Source: Bradyrhizobium barranii subsp. barranii (GTDB lineage: Bacteria; Pseudomonadota; Alphaproteobacteria; Rhizobiales; Xanthobacteraceae). From it: a stretch of 64,000 bases of DNA. The stretch lies in contig NZ_CP086136.1 of assembly GCF_017565645.3 (NCBI RefSeq), positions 10,523,501 to 10,587,500 on the forward strand, written 5' to 3'. Made by a program: the position numbers and the translations under genes. Of this stretch, positions 38,063 to 47,783 are shown piece after piece; position 1 is the first letter of the stretch; the number at the start of each line of letters is the position of its first letter. Under the pieces are notes generated by a model, which ran no database searches, was not told where the DNA came from, and was given only the letters and a program-made list of their open reading frames with translations.

Positions 38063-39172
38063 CTACTCCGCCGCAGCGGCGATCCGCTCGGGAAAGGCGT
38101 CCGCCAACGAAGCGCGATCCGGCTTCAGCACACCGCGCTCGGTGATGAGGCCGGTGACGAGACGCGCCGGCGTCACGTCGAACGCGTAATTCGCGACCGG
38201 CGAGCCCTCCGGCACGATGCGCACCGTCTCCAGCCGGCCGTCCGCGGTGCGGCCGGTCATGTCGGTCACCTCCGTGCCGCTGCGCTGCTCGATCGGAATG
38301 TCGCGGATGCCGTCATCGACGGCGAAATCGATCGTCGGCGACGGCAGCGCGACATAGAACGGCACGCCGTTGTCGTGCGCGGCAAGCGCCTTCAGATATG
38401 TGCCGATCTTGTTGCAGACGTCGCCATTGGCGGCCACGCGGTCGGTGCCGACGATGGCGAGGTCGACCATGCCGTGCTGCATCAGGTGTCCGCCGGTGTT
38501 GTCGGGGATGACCGTGTGCGGCACGCCGTGATGGCCGAGCTCCCAGGCCGTGAGCGAGGCGCCCTGGTTGCGCGGACGGGTCTCGTCGACCCAGACATGG
38601 ACCTTGATGCCACGCTCATGCGCGAGATAGATCGGCGCCGTTGCGGTGCCCCAGTCGACGGTGGCGAGCCAGCCGGCATTGCAATGGGTCAGCACGTTGA
38701 CCGTCTCGCCCGGCTTCTTCTTTGCGACGATCGCCTCGATCAGCTTCAGGCCGTTGCCGGCGATGCCGCGGTTGATCTCGACGTCCTGCTCGACGATCTC
38801 GTCGGCGCGCGCATAGGCCGCCTCCGCCCGTTCAACCGGATCGACGGGCGCGAGCGCCGTGCGCATCTCGTCCAGCGCCCATTTCAGATTGATCGCGGTC
38901 GGCCGCGCCACGACCAGCGTGTCATAGGCGCGCTTCAGGCCGGCGTCGGATGAGTCCTCGCGCATGGCCAGCGCCATGCCATAAGCCGCGGTTGCACCGA
39001 TCAGCGGCGCGCCGCGCACCAGCATGTCGCGGATGGCGACCGCTGCGTCTTCGCATGAGGCCAGCTTCGCAACGACGAACTCATGCGGCAGCCGGCGCTG
39101 GTCGATCGCGCCGACCGACCAGCCATCGCGCTCGCGCCAGATGCTGCGGAAATGCTTGCCGTCAACCTTCAT
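38063..39172 (-). CDS. mtnA: Methylthioribose-1-phosphate isomerase
   Basis: The protein has 369 residues, the usual length. Conserved blocks are [16 protein letters not shown] near the N-terminus, the Cys-containing [17 protein letters not shown], and [23 protein letters not shown] with the catalytic aspartate. It converts 5-methylthioribose-1-phosphate to methylthioribulose-1-phosphate in methionine salvage. It starts 18 bp after mtnP, the enzyme that makes its substrate, so the two form an operon. Confidence 0.96.
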   Translation of the reverse strand: MKVDGKHFRSIWRERDGWSVGAIDQRRLPHEFVVAKLASCEDAAVAIRDMLVRGAPLIGATAAYGMALAMREDSSDAGLKRAYDTLVVARPTAINLKWALDEMRTALAPVDPVERAEAAYARADEIVEQDVEINRGIAGNGLKLIEAIVAKKKPGETVNVLTHCNAGWLATVDWGTATAPIYLAHERGIKVHVWVDETRPRNQGASLTAWELGHHGVPHTVIPDNTGGHLMQHGMVDLAIVGTDRVAANGDVCNKIGTYLKALAAHDNGVPFYVALPSPTIDFAVDDGIRDIPIEQRSGTEVTDMTGRTADGRLETVRIVPEGSPVANYAFDVTPARLVTGLITERGVLKPDRASLADAFPERIAAAAE

Positions 39173-39190
39173 GGCATTCTGCCTTTCGTA

Positions 39191-40066
39191 TCACGCCCGC
39201 AGGATGCGCCCGGCCACCGCATCGAGCTTTTTCAAGAGCTCGGGATCGCGTGCCTCGGGCGCCGTGATCAGCGCGGTGTCGAGTGCGCGGTCCGAACCGA
39301 TCGGGCACGGTTCGTGCTCGCGCGGAAAATCCGTCGCGAGCCGCGCCACGAGCGCCTTCGCCTTGTCGGCGTTCGAGGTCAGCACGCGGATGATGTCCTG
39401 GACGGTGACGGCGTCGTGGTCGGGATGCCAGCAGTCGAAATCCGTCACCATCGCGACCGTGGCGTAGCAGATCTCGGCCTCACGCGCGAGCTTTGCCTCG
39501 GGCATGTTGGTCATGCCGATCACGGAATAGCCCGATGTCTTGTAGGTCATGCTCTCCGCGTAGGTGGAGAATTGCGGCCCCTCCATGCAGACATACGTGC
39601 CGCCGCGCGCAAACGCGATGCCCTCGGCTTCAGCTGCCGCCGCAAGATGGATGCGCAGGCGCGGCGAGACCGGATGCGCCATCGACACATGCGCGACACA
39701 GCCCCTGCCGAAGAACGAACTCTCGCGCTTGTGGGTGCGATCGACGAACTGGTCGACGAGAACGAAGGTGCCTGGTGGCAGCTCCTCCCTGAACGAGCCG
39801 CAGGCCGACAGCGAGATCAGGTCGGTAACGCCGGCCCGCTTCAGAACATCGATGTTGGCGCGATAGTTGATGTCGGAGGGCGACAGCCGGTGACCCTTGT
39901 CGTGCCGCGGCAGGAACACGATCGGCAGGCCGGCAATCGAGCCGCGCCGCAGAGAGGCCGACGGCTCGCCCCAGGGGCTCTTGATCACTTCTTCGCGCGC
40001 ACCCTCGAGACCCGGCAGATCGTAGATGCCGGAGCCACCAATGATGCCCAATACCGCCTGCGTCAT
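39191..40066 (-). CDS. mtnP: 5'-Methylthioadenosine phosphorylase
   Basis: The protein has 291 residues. The N-terminal GIIGGSGIYDLPGLEG is the nucleoside phosphorylase II phosphate-binding start; FLPRHDKGHRLSPSDINYRAN and GGTYVCMEGPQFSTYAES are classic MTAP blocks. It splits methylthioadenosine, a by-product of polyamine and homoserine-lactone synthesis, to adenine and methylthioribose-1-phosphate. It is first in the mtnP-mtnA operon. Confidence 0.95.
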   Translation of the reverse strand: MTQAVLGIIGGSGIYDLPGLEGAREEVIKSPWGEPSASLRRGSIAGLPIVFLPRHDKGHRLSPSDINYRANIDVLKRAGVTDLISLSACGSFREELPPGTFVLVDQFVDRTHKRESSFFGRGCVAHVSMAHPVSPRLRIHLAAAAEAEGIAFARGGTYVCMEGPQFSTYAESMTYKTSGYSVIGMTNMPEAKLAREAEICYATVAMVTDFDCWHPDHDAVTVQDIIRVLTSNADKAKALVARLATDFPREHEPCPIGSDRALDTALITAPEARDPELLKKLDAVAGRILRA

Positions 40067-40193
40067 GCCTGCTCCACCCGTTCGCCATGTGCGACATGGT
40101 TAAGCTATGCCAGTTTTGCGGCGGTTTTGGAACGGGGGCGGTGGGGCGATGCCGGTGCTGTGAGGAGCCTGGAGTGCTCGCCTCACTCTCAGT

Positions 40194-40320
40194 GTCGTCC
40201 CCGCGAAAGCGGGGACCCATATCCACAGGGCGCAGTTTGGCGAGGATTCGTCGTTCTGTACCGCGACCTTCAACGATCGATAGATTCCGCGGTATAGGTC
40301 CCTGCGTTCGCAGGGACGAC
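40194..40320. repeat. Intergenic inverted repeat, family C, copy 2
   Basis: Arms GTCGTCCCCGCGAAAGCGG and GCGTTCGCAGGGACGAC with a long middle that shares CCACAGGGCGCAGTTTGGCGA-like sequence with 34630-34769. It lies between mtnP and the carrier-protein gene. Confidence 0.8.
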
Positions 40321-40344
40321 CCGGGGAGAGATAGGTACGTCTAA

Positions 40345-40617
40345 TTAAGCCGCAGTCGCCAGCTGCAGCTGGGTCGCGACCATCCGCTCCAGCGTCTCGA
40401 CCGACTGGAAGTTCTCGGGTGTAATCTCGGACTGCGGGATGGTGAAGTCGAACTCGGCTTCGACGCCGAGCATCAGATTGACCATGTCCATCGAGGTCAA
40501 GCCCGCATCGACGAGCTCCGCCTGTGGCGTGATGTCCGCGGTGAGCGCGTTCTGCTCGAGGATGCCCTTCACCAGCTTGATGATGCGATCGCGCACGTCG
40601 GTATCGAAGGCCTGCAT
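40345..40617 (-). CDS. Acyl carrier protein-like aminoacyl carrier protein
   Basis: The protein has 90 residues. It has a four-helix carrier shape with the phosphopantetheine attachment site Ser42 in DAGLTSMDMVNLML (the usual DSL is LTS here). It is divergent from the acyl-CoA dehydrogenase and amino acid:CP ligase genes. In Bradyrhizobium the carrier proteins encoded beside such ligases receive an amino acid (glycine) as a thioester on the prosthetic arm. It is therefore probably not the fatty-acid ACP. Confidence 0.9.
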   Translation of the reverse strand: MQAFDTDVRDRIIKLVKGILEQNALTADITPQAELVDAGLTSMDMVNLMLGVEAEFDFTIPQSEITPENFQSVETLERMVATQLQLATAA

Positions 40618-40975
40618 CGGTAAATTCCCATCTGTCTATTCAACGGTCGGACCGGTTGCCGGTTACGATGGGCGCGACGGGCCGATCCCACAATGGGCGC
40701 CACCATTACTTCGCCTTTCTTAGTAAACGATGACTCAGATTGTCTGGAATTCCGAGTTCTTCCAGATCCCTAACGCGATCGCCGAATTGTCGGCGATGCG
40801 AACAACCCGAACTTAACTGTTCGTTGGGAATTGCGGTTTGTTTACCCTCTATTTCATCGACGAATTTGAATTAAATCCGTAGCCTCGTCTCACAAGCAAA
40901 ATGGTCGGAGGATCGTTTGCACGGCATCGCGAATGATGCCGGCGATCCTGAACGGCAAACCGGAGGCGGACGAGT
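40618..40975. other. Divergent promoter region of the carrier-protein cluster
   Basis: A 358-bp gap with no gene, more AT-rich than its surroundings. It must contain both promoters. It has a perfect 8-bp inverted repeat, ATCGCCGA-ATTG-TCGGCGAT (40778-40797), and a looser pair CGAACA/TGTTCG (40799 and 40818), which together could be an operator. Confidence 0.5.
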
Positions 40976-42193
40976 ATGAACGTGCGTGAAGCAGTCCTCA
41001 CTGTCGACGAAACGCAAACGAGCTTTCTCGAACACGGCCCCTCCCTCATCGAACGCGCTACCCGGACGGCCGCTGCGGCGGCTGCCGATGCGGACGAGAT
41101 CGATCGCGGCGCCCGCTTCCCCCACAAGGCTTTCGAGGTCGCGCGTGAGCAGAAACTGCTCGGCGTCATGATCCCGGTCGAGTTCGGCGGCTTCGGTGCC
41201 TCGATCTACGACGTCACCGATATCTGCTACACGCTCGGGCGCGCCTGCGCCTCGACCGCGATGATCTATGCGATGCACACGACCAAGGTCGCCTGTGTCA
41301 TCAGGCATGGCCACGGCATCCCCTGGATGGAAACGATGATGCGCCGGGTCGCCCGCGACCAGTGGCTGCTCGCCTCCTCCACCACCGAAGGCCAGAACGG
41401 CGGCAACATTCGCGCCAGCGCCGCGGCAGTCGACCACGCCGGCGACGCAGTCTCGCTGGTGCGCGACGCCACCGTGATCTCCTACGGTGCGGAGGCCGAT
41501 GGCCTCGTCACCATCGCCCGCCGCGCCACCGAGGCCGCCGCCTCAGACCAGGTTCTGCTGGCGCTCGCCAAGGACGATTATTCGCTGAAGCAGACGCAGG
41601 GCTGGGAGACGCTCGGCATGCGCGGCACCTGCTCGACCGGTTTCGAGCTGAAGGTCGATTGCCCGGCCGACCGCATCTTCCCGGAATCCTATGACAAGAT
41701 CCATGCCCAGACCATGACGCCGTTCGCGCATCTGTGCTGGTCCTCGGCCTGGGCCGGCATCGCTGCTGCGGCGGTGACCCGTGCGCAGGCTTTCGTTCGC
41801 AAGGCGGCCCGCACCTCGGGCGGCCAGATGCCGCCGGCCGCGGCGCATTTCACGGCCGCGAAGATGTCGCTGGCCAAGCTGCGCGCGCTGATCGCAGCCA
41901 ATGTCGACACCTTTGCCCGCGCCGAGCATGACGAGCGCGCGCTGAGCTCGCTCGATTTCCAGTCCTCGATCACGCTGTTGAAGGTGCAGGCCTCCGAGCT
42001 CGCGGTCGAGACCGTGATGCATGCGATGCGCACCGCGGGCCTCTCCGGCTACCGCAACGACGGCGAGTTCACCATGGGCCGCCACCTGCGCGACGTGCTG
42101 TCCTCACCGATCATGATCAACAACGACCGCATTCTCGCCAACGCCGCCACGTCGACGCTGATGAGCGGCATTCCGGCAAGCCTTCGGGACTAG
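40976..42193 (+). CDS. Acyl-CoA dehydrogenase-like flavoprotein of the carrier-protein cluster
   Basis: The protein has 405 residues. It is an acyl-CoA dehydrogenase/oxidase relative (VEFGGFGASIYDVTDICYTL; LASSTTEGQNGGNIRAS in place of the usual TEPxAGSD signature; C-terminal MHAMRTAGLSGYRNDGEFTM). The altered signature and place between a carrier protein and an amino acid:CP ligase suggest it oxidises an aminoacyl or acyl group held on the carrier, not a CoA ester. That is inference. The gene precedes the ligase by 65 bp on the same strand. Confidence 0.85.
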   Translation: MNVREAVLTVDETQTSFLEHGPSLIERATRTAAAAAADADEIDRGARFPHKAFEVAREQKLLGVMIPVEFGGFGASIYDVTDICYTLGRACASTAMIYAMHTTKVACVIRHGHGIPWMETMMRRVARDQWLLASSTTEGQNGGNIRASAAAVDHAGDAVSLVRDATVISYGAEADGLVTIARRATEAAASDQVLLALAKDDYSLKQTQGWETLGMRGTCSTGFELKVDCPADRIFPESYDKIHAQTMTPFAHLCWSSAWAGIAAAAVTRAQAFVRKAARTSGGQMPPAAAHFTAAKMSLAKLRALIAANVDTFARAEHDERALSSLDFQSSITLLKVQASELAVETVMHAMRTAGLSGYRNDGEFTMGRHLRDVLSSPIMINNDRILANAATSTLMSGIPASLRD

Positions 42194-42258
42194 AAAGCCT
42201 TCGCGACTGACGTGCCTTTCGGCCAAAAAGAACAATTTCAGATAGCAGGAAGTCGAAC

Positions 42259-43239
42259 ATGAACATTGCTGTTCTCCCCAGCTCGCCCGAGACCGCGCCG
42301 CAAATCGCAGATCCGCTCGATCATCTCGCCGACAAGCTATTCCACCCCATGGGCTCGGACGGCGTTTACGCCCGCACCGCGCTCTATGAGGGCGTCGTCG
42401 AGCGGCTGGCCGCGCTGATCACGAACCATCGCGAGACCGGCACCGAGGTCATGCGCTTTCCGCCGGTGATGAGCCGGGCCCAGCTCGAGAAATCCGGCTA
42501 TCTCAAGAGCTTTCCGAACCTGCTCGGCTGCGTCTGCGGCCTGCACGGCACCGAACGCGAGATCAACGCGGCGGTGAGCCGCTTCGATGCCGGCGGCGAC
42601 TGGACTTCATCGCTCTCGCCGGCCGACCTCGTGCTGTCGCCCGCGGCCTGCTACCCGGTCTATCCGATCGCAGCGAGCCGCGGAGCTTTGCCGAAGGGCG
42701 GCCTGCGCTTCGACGTCGCCGCCGACTGCTTCCGCCGCGAGCCGTCGAAACATCTCGACCGGCTGCAATCGTTCCGGATGCGCGAATATGTCTGCATCGG
42801 TAGCCCCGACGACGTCGCCGATTTCCGCGAGCGCTGGATGGTGCGCGCGCAGGCGATCGCCCGCGACCTCGGCCTGACCTTCCGCGTCGACTATGCCAGC
42901 GACCCCTTCTTCGGCCGCGTCGGCCAGATCAAGGCGGTGAGCCAGAAGCAGCAGCAGCTCAAGTTCGAGCTCCTGATCCCGCTCCGCTCGGAGGATCAGC
43001 CGACCGCCTGCATGAGCTTCAACTATCACCGCGAGCATTTTGGCACGACCTGGGGCATCCAGGACGCCAATGGCGAACCGGCCCACACCGGCTGCGTCGC
43101 CTTCGGCATGGACCGCCTGGCCGTCGCCATGTTCCACACCCACGGCACGGATCTCGCCGCCTGGCCCGCCAAGGTGCGGGAGATCATGGGCATGCAGCCG
43201 TTAGCCACGGCCGATGCCCATGGTGAAGGCTGGCGCTAG
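42259..43239 (+). CDS. Amino acid:[carrier protein] ligase (seryl-tRNA synthetase homologue)
   Basis: The protein has 326 residues. It is a class II aminoacyl-tRNA synthetase catalytic core without the tRNA-binding arm: motif 2 region CFRREPSKHLDRLQSFRMRE and motif 3 GCVAFGMDRLAVAMF. Zinc ligands Cys131, Glu176 and Cys279 fall at exactly the positions I recall for Bradyrhizobium Bll0957. That enzyme activates glycine with ATP and loads it on the phosphopantetheine arm of a small carrier protein instead of tRNA. The carrier is encoded divergently at 40345. The final product of the pathway is not established. Confidence 0.93.
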   Translation: MNIAVLPSSPETAPQIADPLDHLADKLFHPMGSDGVYARTALYEGVVERLAALITNHRETGTEVMRFPPVMSRAQLEKSGYLKSFPNLLGCVCGLHGTEREINAAVSRFDAGGDWTSSLSPADLVLSPAACYPVYPIAASRGALPKGGLRFDVAADCFRREPSKHLDRLQSFRMREYVCIGSPDDVADFRERWMVRAQAIARDLGLTFRVDYASDPFFGRVGQIKAVSQKQQQLKFELLIPLRSEDQPTACMSFNYHREHFGTTWGIQDANGEPAHTGCVAFGMDRLAVAMFHTHGTDLAAWPAKVREIMGMQPLATADAHGEGWR

Positions 43240-43286
43240 AGCATGATCCGGAAAAGTGCGGGGCGGTTTTCCGAAAAGATCGTGCT
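43240..43286. repeat. Short palindromic repeat after the ligase gene
   Basis: AGCATGATCCGGAAAAGTG and the near-complement TTTTCCGAAAAGATCGTGCT form an imperfect hairpin one base after the ligase stop. The type is common in rhizobial genomes. Confidence 0.75.
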
Positions 43287-43334
43287 GAAACGATAGAGCG
43301 AACGAGGCCTCCCATTTCCACGGGTAAAACGAGC

Positions 43335-44210
43335 GTGATCCACACCAAGGTCCGATGCCGCGAGATCACCGAGGCCGACGTCGATGCGGTCGCGGACCTG
43401 CTGACGCGCGGCTTCGTCGGCCGCTCGCGCAATTACTGGATTCAGGGTCTACGCCGGCAGGCCTTCCGGCCCGTGCCGGAGGGCTATCCGCGCTTCGGCT
43501 ACATGCTCGACAATGACGGCGCGCCCGTCGGCGTGCTGCTGCTGATCTACACGGCGCGAAAGCACGGCGAAGAGACCGGCATCCAGTGCAATTTGTCGAG
43601 CTGGTATGTCGATCCGGCCTACCGCAACTACGCCCCGCTGCTGACCAAGATCGCGCAGCGGCACAAGGATGTCACCTATCTCAACATCAGCCCGGCACCG
43701 TGGACCTGGCCCATCATCGAGACGCAGGGCTTTCGTGCCTATTGCCACGGCATCTTCTTCTCCGTTCCTGCACTCGCGCGCCCTCCGCGCTGGAGCAAGA
43801 TCGAGGTCATCTCGCAGCACGCCAAGGCGATCGAAGGGCTGACCGACGACGAGACGCAGCTCCTCACGCGGCATGCCCGCTACAATTGCCTCAGCTTGGT
43901 CTGCCGCACGCCGAAGGGGACGTTCCCCTTCATCCTGCAGCCGGTGCGCATCCGCCGCGGCTTCATCGCACCGCCCGCGATGAAGCTGATCTATTGCCGC
44001 AGCGCCGCCGAATACGCCGCCTGCGCAGGCCGCATCGGCCGGCTGCTGCTGCGACTCGGCAAGATCTCGGTGGCGATCGATTCCAATGGCCCGATTCCCG
44101 GCCTCGCCGGCATCTACACCGAGCGGCGCGGGCGCAAGTATTTCAAGGGTCCGCACCGGCCGCAGCTCGGCGACCTCACGGATACGGAGCTCGTGCTGTA
44201 CGGGCCGTAG
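43335..44210 (+). CDS. GNAT-like acyltransferase of the carrier-protein cluster
   Basis: The protein has 291 residues with a GTG start at 43335. The first 150 residues resemble a GNAT fold (CREITEADVDAVADLLTRGF; SSWYVDPAYRNYAPLLTKIA; a FRAYCHGI end). The second half is a further domain that I do not recognise. It lies 95 bp after the amino acid:CP ligase. A plausible role is to move the carrier-bound aminoacyl group to an acceptor. No catalytic evidence is visible. Confidence 0.7.
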   Translation: MIHTKVRCREITEADVDAVADLLTRGFVGRSRNYWIQGLRRQAFRPVPEGYPRFGYMLDNDGAPVGVLLLIYTARKHGEETGIQCNLSSWYVDPAYRNYAPLLTKIAQRHKDVTYLNISPAPWTWPIIETQGFRAYCHGIFFSVPALARPPRWSKIEVISQHAKAIEGLTDDETQLLTRHARYNCLSLVCRTPKGTFPFILQPVRIRRGFIAPPAMKLIYCRSAAEYAACAGRIGRLLLRLGKISVAIDSNGPIPGLAGIYTERRGRKYFKGPHRPQLGDLTDTELVLYGP

Positions 44211-44235
44211 GGGACACTCGACCCAAACATCCGCT

Positions 44236-44261
44236 GTCGTCCCTGCGAACGCAGGGACGAC
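44236..44261. repeat. Short form of intergenic repeat family C
   Basis: A 26-bp hairpin, GTCGTCCCTGCG followed by CGCAGGGACGAC, downstream of the GNAT-like gene. It may act as a terminator-like stem although no T run follows. The rest of the gap to 44458 holds nothing recognisable. Confidence 0.7.
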
Positions 44262-44457
44262 ACCTGATTTGTTGCAGGCTCTCGGCCAACTCTGGCTTGC
44301 AGGCACTTCCGCATTCGCGCGCCGACACACACTCTACGCATCCCCGGTCACCCTCCGTAAACTACTGCGCTTAAGGGAATTTTCCCGCCTCTTCGCTACG
44401 CTCAGTGGCTGAATTACGTTGCGTTAGGTCCATTGCCCGCCGAGACCCGTCGATCCC

Positions 44458-47325
44458 ATGACGCCGATCCGCGATAACGAGCTTGGTGCACGCCACGCAG
44501 AGGGCCCGCAGGCCCTCGTCGGGCTGAGCCAGCTTGCGCTCAATCACATGGAGCAGGGCGTCTGCGTCTACGACGCCGACAACCGGATCGTGCTGGTCAA
44601 CCAGAGCTATCTGTCGCTGTTCGACATGTCGGCCGACATCGTGCATGTCGGCACGAGCTACCGCGAGGTGCTCGCACACAGCGCGGCGCGCGGCAACTTT
44701 CCGCAACACGAGATCGACGCGCTGTATACGAAGCGAATCGCGCAGATCGCAGGCGGGAAGCCGTTCCGCACCGAACAGACACTCGCGAGCGGACTCGTCA
44801 TGGCGCTCGAGCTGAAGCCGCTTCCCGGCGGCGGCTGGATGACGATCTGCGATGACGTCAGCCGCCTCGCCCGGCTCGAGGCGGAATTACGCGTGCAGAC
44901 GGAGCGCAGCCAGCACGCGCTCGCCAACATGTCGCACGGCCTCATCATGTACGATGGCGACAGCCGTGTCGTCGTCTGCAATGAGCGGTTCCTGAACCTC
45001 TACAATCTCGACCCCGACATCGTGAAGCCGGGCGTCTCGCATTGCTCAGTGATCGAACACTGGATGTCGCGCGGCAACCAGCCGGGCATGTCGGCCGACG
45101 AGTTCCATGACGCCAGGCTGGAGGATGTGCGCAGCAGAAAGGCGAAGACCCTGCTGGTGATGCGCTATGACGGACGGATGGTGCAGGCGGTGTGCCGCTT
45201 CCTGCCCGACGGCGGCTGGGTGACGGTGCATGAGGACGTCACCGAGCGGCTGCAGTACGAAGAAGCGCTGCGGCAACAGAACTTCATCCTCGATGCGGCG
45301 CTGGAGAACATGGCGCACGGGCTCGCCTTCTACGACAGCGACATGCGCCTGCGCGTCTGCAACACCACCTACCGCAAGATCTATCGGCTGTCGCCGGAGG
45401 AAACCAGGCCTGGCACGCATCTCGGCGAGCTGATCGAGCGGTCGATGGTGAACGGGGCGTTCACTTCCGAATACAGTCCGCAACAGCTGCTGGAAGCCGC
45501 CAGCGCGAGGATCGCGAACCACGATTCCTCGCCGATGCGCCGGCGCATGTCGAACGACACCGTGATCTCGGTCCGCTACTGCGCGCTGCCCGAGGGCGGC
45601 TTCGTCGCCACCTACGAGGACATCACCGACCGCGAGCGCGCGATCGAAGAGCTGAGCGAGCAATACCGCCGCTTCGACGCGGCGCTGAACAACATGAGCC
45701 AGGGCCTGTGCATGCTCGATGCGAGCCTGCGCGTCATCGTCTGCAATCGCCGCTACATCGAGATGTATGGGCTGTCGCCCGATGTCGTGAAGCCCGGCGT
45801 CTCGATGCGCGAGATCATGGAGCATAGCTGCGACCTCGGCATCCATCCGAACACGACCGCCGCGAGGATCTATGCCGACTATGTCGAAAGGCTGCGCGAG
45901 GGCGAACACACGCTGCACCGTCACCTGAACGACGGCCGCATCATCAAGCTCAATCACAAGCGGATGGAGCACGGCGGCTGGGTTGTCACCTATGAGGACG
46001 TCACCGAGCGCCACAAGGCCCAGGCCCGCGTGGCGCACATGGCGCAGCACGATTCACTCACCGACCTGCCCAACCGCACGCTGTTCCGCGAGAAAATGGG
46101 CGAGGGACTGAACCAGGTCGCGATCGCCGGCGGAGCGATGGCCGTGCTGTGCTTCGACCTCGATAATTTCAAGACGGTCAACGACCGCCTCGGCCACGCC
46201 GCCGGCGATCGGCTTCTGCGCTGGGTCGCGTCACGGCTGAAGGAGAATGTCGGCGAGCATGACACTGTCGCCCGCCTCGGCGGCGACGAGTTCGCCGTTC
46301 TCCAGCGCGGACCGCAGCCGCAATCGGCGGAACGGCTCGCCCGCCGCCTGGTCGAGATCATCGGCCACCCGCCGCCGCTGGAAAGCCAGTCGATCCATGT
46401 CGGCGTTTCCGTCGGCATCGCGATCGCGCCCGATCACGGGCTCGATGCCGACGAGCTGATGAAATGCGCCGATCTCGCGCTCTACCAGGCCAAGGCCAAG
46501 GGCCGCGGCGCCTACCAGCTGTTCGAGCCCGAGATGGAGGAACAGGCGCGCGGCCGGCACGCGCTGGAGCACGATCTGCGTAGCGCGCTTGAAGCACGCG
46601 AATTTCACCTCGTGTTCCAGCCGCAGGTGCGGCTCGACACCACCGAGCTCACCGGTTTCGAGGCGCTGCTGCGCTGGAAACACCCCTCGCGCGGCTTGGT
46701 CTCGCCGGCCGAATTCATTCCGCTCGCGGAAGAGAACGGGCTGATCGTCCCGATCGGCGAATGGGTGCTGCGCACGGCCTGCGCGACCGCGGCGTCCTGG
46801 CCCGATGTCACTGTCGCGGTCAATTTGTCGCCGGTGCAGTTCCGCTCGCGCGGACTGGTCGTGATGGTCACGAGCGCGCTTGCGGAAGCCGGCCTGCCGC
46901 CGGAGCGGCTCGAGCTCGAGGTCACCGAGACAGCGCTGCTCGACGACAGCGAGGCGACGATCGAGATCCTGCACCAGCTCCGCGCTCTTGGCGTGCGCGT
47001 CAGCCTCGACGATTTCGGCGTCGGCTATTCCTCGCTGAGCTATTTGCGCAAGTTTCCGTTCGACCGCATCAAGATCGACCGTTCCTTTGTCGGCACGCTC
47101 GGCGAAAGCCCGGAGAGCGTCGCCATCGTCCGCACCATCGCCAGCCTCGGCTCCGTGCTCGGCGTCGAGACCACAGCGGAAGGTGTCGAGACCATCGAGC
47201 AGCTCGACTTCGTCCGCGAATGCGGCTGCACCGCAGTCCAGGGCTATTATTTCGGCAGGCCGTGCCCGGCAGCCGAGGTCGGACGCACGATCGAGCGACT
47301 GAACGCGGTCAGGCGCGTGGCGTGA
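44458..47325 (+). CDS. PAS-rich GGDEF-EAL cyclic-di-GMP enzyme
   Basis: The protein has 955 residues. Four PAS domains of the PAS_7 type are in tandem (about 22-140, 155-265, 280-395, 405-525), each with an N-H-M-x-Q/H-G-L-x-x-Y/L-D opening. A GGDEF domain (about 545-705) has an intact GGDEF at 608, and an EAL domain (about 715-950) has EALLRW at 735, NLSP, DDFGVGYSS and KIDRSF. Both enzyme activities, diguanylate cyclase and phosphodiesterase, look possible. No membrane segment is evident, so it should be a soluble sensor. Ligands of the PAS domains are unknown. Confidence 0.93.
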   Translation: MTPIRDNELGARHAEGPQALVGLSQLALNHMEQGVCVYDADNRIVLVNQSYLSLFDMSADIVHVGTSYREVLAHSAARGNFPQHEIDALYTKRIAQIAGGKPFRTEQTLASGLVMALELKPLPGGGWMTICDDVSRLARLEAELRVQTERSQHALANMSHGLIMYDGDSRVVVCNERFLNLYNLDPDIVKPGVSHCSVIEHWMSRGNQPGMSADEFHDARLEDVRSRKAKTLLVMRYDGRMVQAVCRFLPDGGWVTVHEDVTERLQYEEALRQQNFILDAALENMAHGLAFYDSDMRLRVCNTTYRKIYRLSPEETRPGTHLGELIERSMVNGAFTSEYSPQQLLEAASARIANHDSSPMRRRMSNDTVISVRYCALPEGGFVATYEDITDRERAIEELSEQYRRFDAALNNMSQGLCMLDASLRVIVCNRRYIEMYGLSPDVVKPGVSMREIMEHSCDLGIHPNTTAARIYADYVERLREGEHTLHRHLNDGRIIKLNHKRMEHGGWVVTYEDVTERHKAQARVAHMAQHDSLTDLPNRTLFREKMGEGLNQVAIAGGAMAVLCFDLDNFKTVNDRLGHAAGDRLLRWVASRLKENVGEHDTVARLGGDEFAVLQRGPQPQSAERLARRLVEIIGHPPPLESQSIHVGVSVGIAIAPDHGLDADELMKCADLALYQAKAKGRGAYQLFEPEMEEQARGRHALEHDLRSALEAREFHLVFQPQVRLDTTELTGFEALLRWKHPSRGLVSPAEFIPLAEENGLIVPIGEWVLRTACATAASWPDVTVAVNLSPVQFRSRGLVVMVTSALAEAGLPPERLELEVTETALLDDSEATIEILHQLRALGVRVSLDDFGVGYSSLSYLRKFPFDRIKIDRSFVGTLGESPESVAIVRTIASLGSVLGVETTAEGVETIEQLDFVRECGCTAVQGYYFGRPCPAAEVGRTIERLNAVRRVA

Positions 47326-47357
47326 CGCTCCGCTTCACCTCGCCGCTCTCTCTATCG

Positions 47358-47657
47358 TTACGCCCGACACGACCTCAGGCGATTGAGCGTGGCACGATCG
47401 GCCGATGCGAGCGCATTGCTCCACTCCCGTTCGGAGAGGTCTCCGACCAGGCTGGAAAGGCTGATGGCAAGCGCACGAAGCCGCGCATTCTCCTCAAGAA
47501 GCAAAAGAACGTCGTTCGACGGGGATTCATCGTCCGAAAAGCTAGCGCCTTCGCAGAGCTGCTGCGACAAGAGTTCGAAAGACTCATCACGCACGATATC
47601 TTCGGCAGTGGAAATCAGCTTCTGTCTCTTATGACGCATTAAATCTTCATCACTCAT
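47358..47657 (-). CDS. Small acidic protein of unknown function
   Basis: The protein has 99 residues, with GGGGAATTTGCC before the ATG. It looks mainly helical with a central stretch (DVLLLLEENARLRALAISLSSL) that could form a coiled coil. There is no signal peptide and no motif I recognise. It is convergent with the GGDEF-EAL gene, 32 bp between stops. The good ribosome binding site argues for a real gene. Confidence 0.65.
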   Translation of the reverse strand: MSDEDLMRHKRQKLISTAEDIVRDESFELLSQQLCEGASFSDDESPSNDVLLLLEENARLRALAISLSSLVGDLSEREWSNALASADRATLNRLRSCRA

Positions 47658-47783
47658 GGCAAATTCCCCAACTCAGGACATGCCTCCAACCGCATTTGGA
47701 TACATCGATTGAGTCGGCGGCGGATTTGAGTCCGAAATGGGCTCACACGATGTACGCCTCGTGTCCCCCGGCGCCTCGCTTGC

